This document shows positions 36,307-47,414 of a stretch of DNA of 64,000 nt, piece by piece; the stretch's first letter is position 1, and every line of letters starts with the position of its first letter. The notes beneath the pieces are model-generated. The model did not search any database, was not told the origin of the DNA, and was given only the letters and a program-made list of their open reading frames with translations. The stretch is taken from NCBI RefSeq assembly GCF_000264905.1, contig NW_006763150.1, forward strand, positions 802,093-866,092, read 5' to 3'. The translations under genes were made by a program, and so were the position numbers. This stretch comes from Stereum hirsutum FP-91666 SS1. Taxonomy: Eukaryota; Basidiomycota; Agaricomycetes; Russulales; Stereaceae.

Positions 36307-37507
36307 AACTGAACAAAAGAATGAATGACGGAGGGAGGTTTCGCGAGGAGCCAGTTCCAGCCTGGGTATTATGCGTGATGAAGAGCACAAGTCCAACTGA
36401 CTGATTTTGAGTTGATTTTGAGGAATTAGACTTGACGCAGAATGCGGATCCTCGATCACGCCACATCAACTTCTGTGGCGCCAGCGAGTCGGCTCGTCGC
36501 ACTGCACTGTTTGCTTCACTTTAGTCGCAAGCGATTCACGCAGTTACAATTGCCTGAAACGTAGCGGATGAGAGCAGTATATGACGATGATTGATGATAA
36601 CATGCGGTAAATGTCCAAACACGATGAGCGACCCTCTCATGCAATATTATTTGTCTTGTATGATTAGTCCAAGCCTTCAAAAATACATACGACACGGCCG
36701 GCAGCCTCTTTGATCCCACAGAGATGACTATCCACCGGTAGTCCCAGCGCATAATGTTTGTCGCAGTATAAACGTCACTGGATTGATCAAGTCTGCAAGC
36801 GATCTGGAAATTGATAATATGTGAGCATCATGGAAATGCTCGAGCAGAGATTAGGTACGAGAAGTGGATATTGCCATTCAGCGCTGTTGACCCTGAGCTT
36901 TTCATGAGCATCATGTGCGTTCAGAAAAATGTCAGAGACCCCAGGCAACCCATCAGTTTTCCGTTCTTGATAACAACCGCAAACGGTTCCTTCGTCATGC
37001 CGCTGGCGCAGTCACGGAGTCTACCAGGATGAAGTTGCTACCTTCGCCTCAGCGAGGGAAGTCCTCTCTGCGAGATCGTGAGATTGTCATCATTTGGGTG
37101 TGTGAATCCCGGGGAAAACGCAGGCTGTAGTCTGCTGTAGTGTAGACAGAAGATCTCTCGACATAATTCGTAGCTGAAGGGGTCATGATAGAACCGCGCC
37201 GTCGAACGTCATAGACATTACGAAGAAGTGCGCCACGAGCAAATTCTCTGCAAAAGTAGAGATGGCAAACATCACTTACCCTTCTTTCCAACCCATTGTC
37301 CATAAGCCAGACATGATGATTGGGGAATCGCAGCGTGGTTTCTGTTGGTATTCGGGAGAGAATTCCTCTGGTGACTCTGCTAGTGAGTATGAGAAGCTTG
37401 CGCGTGGCTGTTAGATCTGAGTTCAGTAGAGCTAATTTCACCAATCAGGAAGAGACGTACGTCTTGAATGCTCTAATGCGAGATCATCTAATGCGTGGTG
37501 AGGTCCA
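36307..37507. other. Intergenic region
   Basis: Lies between the start of the RNase III-like gene and the stop of HSK3 (both minus). About 1.2 kb; I see no supportable gene, RNA or repeat. Confidence 0.5.
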
Positions 37508-37817
37508 TCAGTGATCTTCCTCTTCCTCTTCCCCTTGATCAGGATTTAACTCTTGAGCGACAGTCATGAACCTGAGGTCAGTGTCAGCATGCAACAATCG
37601 ACATAGACTAAGATATTGGAGAATTATGATAATAACAAACTTACTGAGAGGCATGAATGCCAGCCAGTGTCCTCATAGAGTCCAAGTCCCGTTGCATTTG
37701 TCCAAAGAGATCAGCTGTCTGGCCGACTGCCTGAGAAAGTCGAGTGAGGGAGTTGGCTAGGTGGGCGTAATGGCGCTCTTTGGCCTGTGTGGCATTGGTA
37801 GGCTGAGACTGGCTCAT
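37508..37817 (-). CDS. HSK3: DASH complex subunit Hsk3
   Basis: Small subunit of the fungal DASH/Dam1 ring that couples kinetochores to spindle microtubules. Exons 37645-37817 and 37508-37571 encode 78 residues, the normal size. The family core is evident: RHYAHLANSLTRLSQAVGQT, then an amphipathic helix LFGQMQRDLDSMRTLAG, then the conserved IHASQFM spanning the intron. The tail is acidic (GEEEEEDH). The whole protein is expected to be helical and to work only within the complex. Three ACGCGT boxes 135-166 bases upstream suggest G1/S control. Because it is so short, the call rests on the helix pattern and the G-x-HAS-x-FM motif, but the fit is good across its full length. Confidence 0.8.
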
Positions 37818-38372
37818 TGCGTCAATTGTCAGAGTTCGGATCCAACAGTCTCGATGCTGTTCAGAAAGAAAGAGACGACTTCAACCTGCGACAAGACAAA
37901 TATTTGTGACATCCACGATCTTTGTGACAAATTGTGACCTAGCGCGTTTTCACGCGTTGACTGTCGACGCGTTTTCGACGCGTCCATCATTTGCAAACGC
38001 TCAGGGCCATACCCTGTCAATCCAAGCAAACCCTTGCTGTCTGGCTGAACTTTGGTAACATCCTACCCAGCACATATATTGCTCACTGGGGATGGTGGTC
38101 ACTTGGAGTATTAAACTCTCATGCTGCCATTGGTCGCCACAGAGTGGGCCACAATCTCCGTGATAAGATACCGAAGGCGGTACGCGACCCCGTCTTTTGA
38201 CTCCAGTTTCACCCGCCATCATCTATGCAACCGATTGAACAGACGGAGCGCCGCCGCTCAAGACAGCGCATCGACGTCTCCTACCTCCACGACCTCCATC
38301 TACTTGATAGTACACGTGTCTAATCAGTTCGCGTCGCCGATACTCCAGAATTTTGAACAACTTTTGTCTGGG
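37818..38372. promoter_or_regulatory. Divergent promoter region of HSK3 and L-serine dehydratase
   Basis: About 550 bases between two divergently transcribed genes. The half nearer HSK3 contains the ACGCGT cluster, listed separately. No gene was seen. Confidence 0.5.
37952..37983. promoter_or_regulatory. Three MCB (ACGCGT) boxes upstream of HSK3
   Basis: Perfect palindromic ACGCGT at 37952, 37967 and 37978, with a near match GCGCGT at 37942. In fungi this is the binding site of MBF, which drives G1/S genes. Confidence 0.65.
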
Positions 38373-41300
38373 ATGTTGACCCGACGCGGTCTTCTAGCTT
38401 GTCACGTCCGCCCTCAGGTTTTGGCTCGGACATGTTCATATTCATCACGCCCGCCATCACTAGGTCTGATTCGCGATGCTCTTCCTGGGTCACAAGTCAG
38501 AGGCCAGCCTCACCGATTGTTCGCCCACTCTGCAGTACGCTCCGAAGAAGGCGCCATACCGCACGACTCGAGCTCTTTTTCCAGTCTCAAGGCGAAAGGT
38601 ACCAGTGATGAAGCGGATGGAAGACCAGAGCATGCTGTCATCTCTACCTTTGACTTGTTCAGTATAGGAGGTGCGTATGCCACCATGTTTGTTGAATACA
38701 AACAGGGAAGAAGGCTCATTGGTTGAGTTAGTGGGACCTAGCAGCTCTCACACCGTCGGTCCTATGCGTGCTGGAAAGATCTTCATCAATGATCTTTGGG
38801 ATCATGGTCTTCTGGACAAAGTGAGTTCAGTGCAAGTCCGATTATTTTGAAAGCCGTCTTAGCTGTGTAAGATAGGTTAAGACCGTAAAAATCGTTTTGT
38901 GAGCCCTTTCAGTCCAGTTGTGTTTCAAACTATCTTCTAAGATCTATTGCTCCGCATAGATATGGCTCGCTGGCAGCAACTGGTGAGATAGTGTAACATA
39001 TCTGGAATGAGGATCAGACTGATGACAAAATCCTGTTCTCGATGAAAAGGCAAAGGGTTGGTATATTTAGTCATCCATATGTCCCACGTAATCTGAGTGT
39101 TCTCCTCAGACATCATACCCCTCAAGCCATCTTACTCGGTCTTGAAGGCAAGAACTCTTTCATTTCCACCTGAAAAGGCTCTAATTTGTTTTCAAATTCG
39201 TACCCGTAGGCTCAGATCCAGAAACCATCGATACTGGAACCATTCCCTCTCGATACGATGCAATACTAGAGAACAAAACTCTTCTTCTCAATGGAACTCA
39301 TAGAATACAATATGACATGGATCGCGACATGCTCTGGCGTTGGGATCAAGTATTAAAAACGCACCCTAATGGTATGAGGTTCTCGTGCTTTGGTCAGGAA
39401 GGAGAGTTGTTGGCCACAAACGAATACTTCAGGTATACTTGGCACTCTTTACCGCCGGTAGGATCTTATGGCTAAGGTTGCATCATAGTGTTGGTGGTGG
39501 TTTTGTCGTGAACGACAAGACCAAAGGTCAGGATGATACCTCGAGGTCATTTAGACTGTGCTGATCTTTGCTGTTCCATAGTCGATGAAAACCTGTTCTA
39601 CAAAGGCGTAGACAAGAGTGCTGTCTCACCTGCGCGCCTGCAGCAATCTCATTCTCTGGCCGAACCCTTGTTAGACGCTCCATCTCTGGAAGGACCTTCT
39701 GGTACCTCAACCGCACCAGAGACTGACAACACCGAAGATGTTCAGCCATTCCACCCTTTCACAAGTGGTGATAGTCTCCTAGGGTTGACGCGAAAACACA
39801 ATGTGCGCTTTTCGATAGCGTATGCGTCAATATGTGCAGGACTGATACCCTCCGCCAATTCCTAGATGACGATTGCACAGATCGTCTACGACAACGAAAA
39901 GAGCTTCGGCCTTACCGACGATGAGATACATGCCAAGGTAAAGTGTCTTCTCTCTTTGTATCGGGATCATAGAACTCATTACCATCGACCATGTACTCAG
40001 TTGATGCGTATATGGAGAGTCATGGATGACTGCATTCGGACTGGAGTACACACTTCAGAAACGACCCTGCCCGGTCGACTGAGACTTCGACGGAGGGCAC
40101 CGATGCTATATCGACGATTAATGCGCGGTTTCTACCCTGGACTCTCGACTCCACACTTCGCCGCAATAGGCGCCGGTTCAGCCATGGACGGCAAGCCAGC
40201 TGGCTCCATTGACGCCCCAGAGTTCGCACGACCCGGCCTCGCAGGATTTGGCCCGTACACCAGCACGGCGCAGGAACCTCAGCCGCAAAGTAGTGTTCAT
40301 GATCAATCTGTCAGCGCGAGGAAGTCAGCTAGGGCCACACGAGTTGTTGGTCAGTTGGACCATGCGGTTCTGCCTGAGCCACCTGTGAGTTGCCTATTGA
40401 TCGATGGCAAACACGATACTTTGGTGAGACTTACGACTTGATAGAGAAAAACAATGATCCCCGCGATGGATTTCTTGTCGTGTTATGCTATCGCGGTCAA
40501 TGAGGTCAACGCGAGCGGGGGAAGAATTGTTACTTCTCCCACAAATGGAGCTGCGGGTGTGATTCCTGCAGTGCTGAAGTACATTGTGGAGGTGCGTTCA
40601 TTCGACAAATCTAAATTTTGCCCATGCAAACAGTCGTTGAAGATCTCTGACCTGTGGTTTGTCTTAGTTCGTCAGCGATGATCCGGAAAAATCGGTCATC
40701 ACGTTCCTTCTGACCGCTTCTGTGGGGTTCTTTTTGCACCTCGCGCGCGGAGCAACTTCTGACATACAATTTTGCGCTTCACAGGCTATCGGAATGCTTT
40801 TCAAACGAGGCAGTACAATTTCAGCCGCAGAAGGAGGATGCCAGGCGGAGGTCGGAGGTCCGCTCCCTGCTTCATCGTTCGATTAGACTCGGTGGTGACG
40901 AGTCCCCGACAGTTGCTTGTTCTATGGCCTCTGCTGGTTTCGCTGCTTGTATGGGTGCTTCTCCTGAGACCGTTCTTCAGGCAGCTGAAATCGGAATCGG
41001 TCAGTCGTTTGCTATTGTCATAGGTCCTTCCCAGCGGAATACTGATCACGCTATACGGATCCTTTTCTAGAGCATAACCTCGGTCTTACCTGCGATCCTA
41101 TCGACGGGCTTGTCCAAGTACCCTGCATTGAGCGGAACAGCCTCGGAGGTAATATACGATCTCCCCCCACCTTTATGTCACTACGTCTCCTCTGGCTGAC
41201 CTGGTTTGTACTGCTCAGCCGTCAAAGCCGTCACCGCTGCTCAGCTCTCTATGGCCGCTGACGGGGTGTACAGTGTCACGCTGGACGAAGCTATCGAAGC

Positions 41301-41470
41301 CATGCGCCTTACGGCCGCAGACATGAGTGTGAAGTACAAGGAGACAAGTCTTTCGGTGAGTTAATAGCTGCGAGATCTCCTGTTTGCGTCTACTGAGGCT
41401 AACTACCATACATTTATCGTAGGGGCTTGCGACGACGGTGAAGATTCCGTTGACAGTGCCCGCGTGCTAG
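38373..41470 (+). CDS. L-serine dehydratase, iron-sulfur (SdaA) type, mitochondrial
   Basis: Deaminates L-serine to pyruvate and ammonia using a [4Fe-4S] cluster, unlike the PLP-type yeast Cha1. Eighteen exons join in phase: 38373-38670, 38732-38820, 38876-38898, 38960-38982, 39050-39056, 39110-39147, 39210-39432, 39489-39526, 39582-39802, 39866-39937, 40001-40384, 40445-40591, 40668-40721, 40785-40857, 40913-40999, 41071-41148, 41219-41355, 41423-41470 (679 residues). The N-terminal ~50 residues are Arg/Ser-rich and acid-free ([20 protein letters not shown]), a likely mitochondrial presequence. [21 protein letters not shown] starts the beta domain. The alpha domain holds [37 protein letters not shown] and [13 protein letters not shown]; Cys at about 558, 566, 600 and 611 include the cluster ligands. 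A ~60-residue Gly/Pro-rich insert sits in exon 11. Exon 5 is seven nucleotides, and the intron after exon 6 is GC-AG. Confidence 0.93.
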
Positions 41471-43024
41471 CGTTGTCATGTAAGTCATTTCGACAACACA
41501 GTGGATGCGGTTAGGACGATACCGATATTTAGCGCCTTCTATAGAGTTTTCGCCCTGCGATGCATCTCTGTTTTATCTTGCTATTTCGTGTTTTCATTTA
41601 CATAGAAGATACCGATCGTTCTCCGGTTTGACGTTATGGATACGTATGGGTGATAATTTAGTGACCCGATATCGTCAGGAGCGACGTCGGGTATGATTCC
41701 GAGAGTTGCTCCTCACACGACTTACCACCGCACACAGTGTGCGACCGCAAGTCCTGACTTTCATGACCGTCGGCCTTTTTCAGCCAGGCCAACATGACTG
41801 ACGTGCGCCTATGTGGTAATCCCATTCCGACGTTACGCGACGGCTCACCTCGTCACCACTGATCAGCTTATTGTCTGTCGCGAGCATCGGGCGGACCTGA
41901 CGAACATACCGCCGGAGGTCTGCTATTCCTGCGGCTGTCGAGAAACACCGGAACCCGACAGTTGGATTCCGTTGCTTTGTTGACTAGGATCGTCCAAGTA
42001 TCTTGTGGAGTATGTTCAACTTGGTACGGCTTTGAGATATTTCAAATACGAAAAACGTCCGGCTTCGTCATAGCTCCTCCTGTGGAAAGGCAGGCAAAGA
42101 ACTCGACTGAGGCCAGTGTGCGACATTCGGAAACATGGATGGGGAAAGTCAAAGAAGATTACTGCCGTGTACAAACTTCTGGAAGATGATCAATGTCAAG
42201 TGGTGGATGGGAAGCCACGGAGTCCTCACGAGGAGGTCGTTGAATCTGGTGGCGTCGCTTCTTCAGCTGTAAGAACGGGTTCAGCCGTAGCACGAACCAT
42301 TCTTCACACTCGACGACGTCCCACGAGAAATAAGGATGTGAGAATGCATTGCTGGTCGGCTGTAGCGACCCCTTGTGGGTAAGGAGAGCGGCAAACTATT
42401 AAGCATACGAAGTACATCCGCAAGACGCGAGATTCACGTCGGCTACAAGTCCCTGCTTTGACCGAATTAGTCGAACAAGAAGAAAAGTTTATAGATGGCA
42501 GCGTACTCTAGAGTCTAAAACAGTATCGAGGGTGACGTCGTATTTGACAGGCCCACGGTGATCATTGCTCGGCTCAATTAATAACATAACCAAACCCCAC
42601 CGGCGGTACAGAAATAGAGACCCCGGACGGTGTCTTCAATTTCGCTCCCACTCGCACAATTGTCGATCACGACACAGTATTGAGATAGGGCCGCGCGCTC
42701 AGCCATCAGGGTGGAAAACAAGAAACGTGGATCCAAAAATATACAGCGAAGGTCGAATGCGAGTGATCATACAAATGAAGAATACTAGGAACGGAACTAG
42801 AAAATGAAAGTTGCGTGCGCTTCTCGATCGTGTGCGTTGCGGCCACGAGAGGCCAAGAAAGGAAAATATGGAGAATTAGAATCGAAAGTCGAAGACGAAA
42901 GGGCTGAGTGCTTATATTGTAGCTGTGGCTGGCGAGCGCGGGAGAGTCGATTCTTAAGGAGGGCTGTCGGACGAGATGGCGTGAGTGACCGTGTGCAAGT
43001 GGGTATATGTAGAGCAGATGAAAC
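41471..43024. other. Convergent intergenic region
   Basis: 1.55 kb between the stops of L-serine dehydratase and the velvet gene. One short plus-strand stretch (about 42597-42693) reads like coding sequence (TEIETPDGVFNFAPT) but has no start or splice partner. Otherwise nothing was recognised. Confidence 0.4.
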
Positions 43025-44145
43025 TTAGAAAGGACTCTGATGTAGTCGTGATCGAGAACTTTGGAAAGCGTACATTCGGGCCCCTTGCTGCAAGAAGAAT
43101 TCCGTCAAAGGCGTTTGTGCTAGAGTGACAAATTCGTTCAGCAGGCATCTTACAAAGCTCGACAATGACAACTGGTGCTTACGAGGCGCAATATATGTGG
43201 CTCGCTCCCGGACTTCAAACGGCTGTGTTATGGTGTACGTCAAGACCGTGCCACTTTGACCGACCTGAACCATCCCTCTTGCGTCCACACTAGATTCGCT
43301 AAAGGTGAGAAGCTCATCTGCCCTGCTCAAGGGGAAGTCTATCGTACCTAGAAAGCCGCATCAGAGAAATGCGCAGAGTGTATAGACCGCGGTATCGGAC
43401 GCTGACGTCCGGAAAGAGAAAATATATGCCGGGACTGCCATGCAGATTGCGCAATGAGTGGGGCGACGAGACGATGTTGCCGTAAAGCAGACGATCAGGT
43501 GGGAAAGCCCCGCTACCGCGCCGCTCGTCCAGCAGAGTCCTGCCATCTCCGCTATAAAGCGAAAGATGTGCGATAAAGAACGGCAGGTCCGGCTCACTGC
43601 AGATTTCCATCAGATGGGTTGAAGGATGAAAATCGTGCCCTGCCTTACTTCTCAATGACATTTCCTCTGAAGTCGCGTATGATGAGTTGTACGAAGAGCG
43701 GAGGTGCAATCGGTAGACGAGACAGGGCAGCAGCCCCGAACTCTGCCGTAGTCTCCGGTTGTTGCACAACTTCCAGATGGTATGTTCTTTGGTCCGTCAA
43801 TATTGTAACGATTAGAACTCGCTGTACGGTTCTAGAAAGATGGGCAGGTCACCTAGCGTCTCCAGAGCTGGAAGAAATTGTGGTAGGAATCTCGCGTAGG
43901 CTGCTTGACGGTAAAGGGTAGGAAGACACGCTTCCGCGTAGTGATCTGGAGGGACCGCTCCCCCACGAAGATGTCGAACCGCCGCTCGAAAAATGCTGGG
44001 GTGTACGTCCTGAGGTGTGACCGCTGGTGCGACCACTTGCAAGACGTGCCGATGAGGTATCGCAGAAATTTGGAAGTAAGGAAAGGGATGCCGTGGTAGC
44101 GAGTGTGCAGCTATGGAGAGGCAAAAAAGCTGAACAGAAGATCAA
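43025..44145 (-). CDS. Velvet-domain regulator
   Basis: Fungal transcription factor of the velvet family (VeA/VelB/VelC/VosA), which control development and secondary metabolism through a DNA-binding velvet fold. Exons 43853-44145, 43649-43786, 43348-43596, 43183-43298 and 43025-43119 give 296 residues. The velvet domain begins at TYHLEVVQQPE (about residue 98) and continues with RLPIAPPLFVQLIIRDF, LPFFIAHLSLYSGDG, YGNIVSSPHSLRNLHG, IYFLFPDVSVRYRGLYTLR, and closes with TPLTEFFLQQGARMYAF. The usual RACGFGDKDRR after the first strand is replaced by a divergent AEFGAAALSR, so the subtype is unclear. The protein ends soon after the domain, as in VosA-like members. The domain is certain; the N-terminal exon is weaker, Ser-rich, and could be wrong. 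Confidence 0.85.
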
Positions 44146-44802
44146 ACATATATAAGAGCAAAGACTGCAGAGTTGAGACTGGTCGAAGAGTCAGCTTCGA
44201 ACACGTTTACATTCAGTTAAGCGAGACATTACGCACGGTCAGGGCACAAATTGCGTTGAGAATCCTGACGACCTGGAAGCAGTCATTCGAGAATGCAGAA
44301 TCTTCAAACGGCGCCCTCCGGGAAACCTTCGGATTATGGAAGGAACCTTTCGATAAGTGAAGAAGCCGAGGCGGAGAAAGCATTATCGTGAAGTGCGCCT
44401 TCGCCTGGCGGGAACAATAATCGGCAGTGGCACGGTCACTCGTCGATTCAGGGGAGAAGCCTTCACTCATGTTATATAGGTAGTTAGCCTCGGAAGTACG
44501 GAACAGGAGAGAGCCACGATAGTCTCAAGCTTTGATGCAGACTTGGATCTGGCAGACCCGGTATGGGGGAAGGGGAATCCGTGGCAAATGGGGATCTCTG
44601 CTGAACTCTGTTCGATGTACCCGCTGTAACCGGGATGACAAGTTTCGGAACCTGTGCAGCGCATCAAGACTCAGTGTTCTTTTTACGAGATGTTCATGAA
44701 GGGTCTGGAATATATACAGTTGCGAGATTGGCGATGAAAGCAAAAGCGATGCGCGGTAGAAATGATGAGGGGGGAGTCTAGATTACATAGGGTATAAAGT
44801 AC
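44146..44802. other. Intergenic region
   Basis: Upstream DNA of the velvet gene and 3' flank of TIM23. No gene supported; a minus-strand open frame at 44213-44470 has no matching splice site into the velvet domain. Confidence 0.45.
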
Positions 44803-45701
44803 TCAAACGCGTGTCTTGACATAACTCCAAGCACCCGCGAGACCTGCGATCACAGTCCCGGCAGCCAATGCAGGCTTCACCCCGGCTAAATGAAGAAGGG
44901 CCATGAGAGAGCGTTCGTGACCGACACACACGACTGATCGCACCTGTGGATTTGTAGAGTATACCTGTCATAGCACCAGCCGACATACTGCCCAATGCGT
45001 CGTGCTTTCCCCGTACGGAGTCAATGGTCGAATTTATACCGTTGTATGCCAAAGCTATCACAGAGCTGTGAGAACAAAAGGAGACCGGAGGAGATGAAAG
45101 TAGACGGACCTAACACGCCGGCGGAATTGCCCAAGAATGTGCCTCGCCGTGTAATGGCGTTCAGAATACTATTGATTCGCAGCCTAGAATTGGCAACAGC
45201 CAGTGGACGTCGAGCGCCCTCGCGAAAGCCCCATGCACCACCAAGAGCAAGGCCTACAGATGGGAGATGAACATGTGATGGTGGAAAGACAATAAGATGT
45301 GACGATAAGGTGAGATTGATATGCGAGTGCCGTGGTCAAGCATGGAAGATCTAGGGCAGGAGACGAGAAAAGAAATTTATAAGAAGAAGGATATGCATAC
45401 CGCCGAGATACATAGTCCCTGTGCCGTAGCACAAATCATCGCTCCAGCCTCTAGATGGAATTGCTGTTCCTGAGCCGGGCAAGTCGTTCGTTTTGTCGTC
45501 ATCCAATAAAAGGTAATCGAGCTTGTCTCCAAGCCCTGCCATGGGATGTAGCTTCGCAGGGTCATAGGCACCCAGGAGCACATCTGACGCGGTGACATTT
45601 TCGGGAAGAGGTGCAGCAGAGCCGTCTGCACGCGAGAACTGAGCTGTTCGGAGAACGTCAGCGGGGTCTTGGGACGTTGAGGATGATGCCTGAGACGACA
45701 T
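44803..45701 (-). CDS. TIM23: Mitochondrial import inner membrane translocase Tim23
   Basis: Channel-forming subunit of the presequence translocase in the inner mitochondrial membrane. Exons 45401-45701, 45110-45253, 44944-45054 and 44803-44885 give 212 residues, normal for Tim23. The N-terminal half (about 1-95) is the intermembrane-space receptor region, with ASDVLLGAYDPAKLHPMAG resembling the Tim23 hallmark before the membrane part. The Tim17/Tim23 membrane domain follows: LCYGTGTMYLGGLALGGAWG, RINSILNAITRRGTFLGNSA, ALAYNGINSTIDSVRG, and the last helices SAGAMTGILYKSTAGVKPAL and AGTVIAGLAGAWS. Gly-rich packing motifs are visible in each helix. The donor at 44943 was preferred to an earlier GTATAC because it restores LYKSTAGVKP. 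The gene is divergent from a mitochondrial TPR gene 245 bases away. Confidence 0.95.
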
Positions 45702-45946
45702 TGCCGGTCTATGCAGGAATTAGGATGGACAAGACGGTGAAAGGGCAGCAGAAAGGATTATTCGTCGCCGTTGCGGACGACGTCGGGCCTCGGAAACGAT
45801 GACGGAGCAAAGGCAAAATTTTGAAGCGGCGCGACAATTCGAGGATTACACGCCGGAGTCCCGGGCTGCACGCCTCACGGCAATCTGTGACGCGACGCCA
45901 GTGGGCGACGTCGCCAGTCTACACCAGAACAATTAGCTTTACGAAC
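45702..45946. promoter_or_regulatory. Short bidirectional promoter of TIM23 and a TPR gene
   Basis: 245 bases between two divergent start codons. Both products look mitochondrial, so shared regulation is likely. It contains repeated GACGTCG-like and GCGACG sequences near 45776 and 45905; no TATA box is evident. Confidence 0.5.
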
Positions 45947-47167
45947 ATGTCCTTCGCCCCTCGCCCCCTCACCCGCCTCTTTGCGGCATCCACCAGATCT
46001 ATATCACAGCGTGCCCCATCTTCTCAAGCTACCCGCATTAAATTTTCCGTTGGTACAAATCCTTTCAGCCCACGACTTCTCCTGCCATCATCCTCGTCCA
46101 ACTTCCCGGGGCAGGCAACTTTCTCTCAGAAACGTACGGCTTCTCTGTGTTCTGATCCCAAAATGCTGAACACGACGCTTCTTACCTTTTCTAGGTTGGG
46201 CGACGTCGTCGACGCCACAAACCACTTCCGACCCTGCTGAAGTCGAAGCCGCTCAGTGCCTAGAAGAAGGCACCCAGAAACTCGAGGAAGGCGACGTCAA
46301 CAGCGCTAAAGTGTACTACAGACGTAGTGTGGAAATTAAACGGACAGCAAGTGCTCTTTTCAATCTGGGAGTCACCCATTATCACCTCAGTGGGTCCATC
46401 ATGTCCTTCCTCGTGTATTTGGCTTCCCGCTCATGAGAATTCTGCTTATTGTCTTGCCAGAGGAATTTGACGAGGCTATCTCCGCATGGAGTCGGTCGTC
46501 TCTTTTTAGCTCTATTGAGGCCCGCATCTCACTCTAACTGACTAATTTCACCGCAGAGGAGTCAATAGACCTCCAGCCTTCGAGTGCTGATGCTCACACA
46601 AGTCGGTCTCAGGCTGTCTTCCCGTATTCCGTTCAACGCCCTCATTTCTCACCTTCGCAATCTTAGATCTTGCCTCTGCATACATCATATCTCCAATTGC
46701 TCGTCCAGATCTAGCTCTCCAGCATCTGAAGTATGTACACCCGTCACTACTTGCGGAGACACCTAATCTCATCCTGACCCTAGAATCGCGTCCTCTCTGG
46801 CGCCAGATGATCCCGAGATTGCCTTCAACCTGGCAGCCGTCCTCGAAGCTTGTAGGTTTACCTCCGCTGACACTGTTACCATATACACCTCGCGTCAATT
46901 CACGGCTGTCTTGAATCATCTTTACAGGCGGCAGACTAGAAGAAGCTTTAGAACACTACCGCAGAAGCAAGGACTACGGCGTAGATCGTGCTGCCATGCA
47001 CATAAGGAATGTAAGTCATGTTCTCTCCATCACATAACTGAGACTTTCACATTCGATCTCTAACCGACTTCACGTCATTACTCTGCTTGCAACAGGTCAG
47101 CGCGAAGATACTTGGTCAAAAGCTAAAAGCGGAAGAGGAAGCCGCGAAAAAATCGGGCTCCTCCTGA
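45947..47167 (+). CDS. Mitochondrial TPR-repeat protein
   Basis: Eight exons (45947-46133, 46195-46389, 46461-46490, 46557-46601, 46667-46730, 46784-46851, 46928-47010, 47096-47167) encode 247 residues. The N-terminal ~65 residues are rich in Arg/Ser with almost no acidic residues (MSFAPRPLTRLFAASTRSIS), a typical matrix presequence. Tandem tetratricopeptide helices follow: AAQCLEEGTQKLEEGDVNSAK, ALFNLGVTHYHLKEFDEAI, SSADAHTNLASAYI, EIAFNLAAVLEACGRLEEAL. The tail is Lys/Glu-rich. Exons 3 and 4 are only 30 and 45 nt. TPR proteins are scaffolds, so the partner cannot be predicted. Its divergent arrangement with TIM23 fits a mitochondrial role. Confidence 0.85.
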
Positions 47168-47414
47168 GCCAGGGGTTATCTATGTCGCTTATGGCGTCCA
47201 CCAGCCACGCTATTGTCTTTCCACCGCTCGCTTTAATTCATTGACCAACATCATAACTATACATATTGGTCCATTTAAACACCGTCTCTGGGCGCCTCTC
47301 GTACGAAGACGAAGCCCACTTTGCTTCTCAACGTCTTCTACACAGGATGTCCCAATCATCGTTTGCTGCGAAGTTTTTAGTAGCACAGCGGACGAAAGAG
47401 ATCTTCGCAGCCTC

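Noticed and set aside
43812..44042. Minus-strand open frame of 76 residues overlapping the first velvet exon
   Set aside because: Its frame cannot splice into TYHLEVVQQP in phase; the other frame can. It remains possible that the first velvet exon is wrong.
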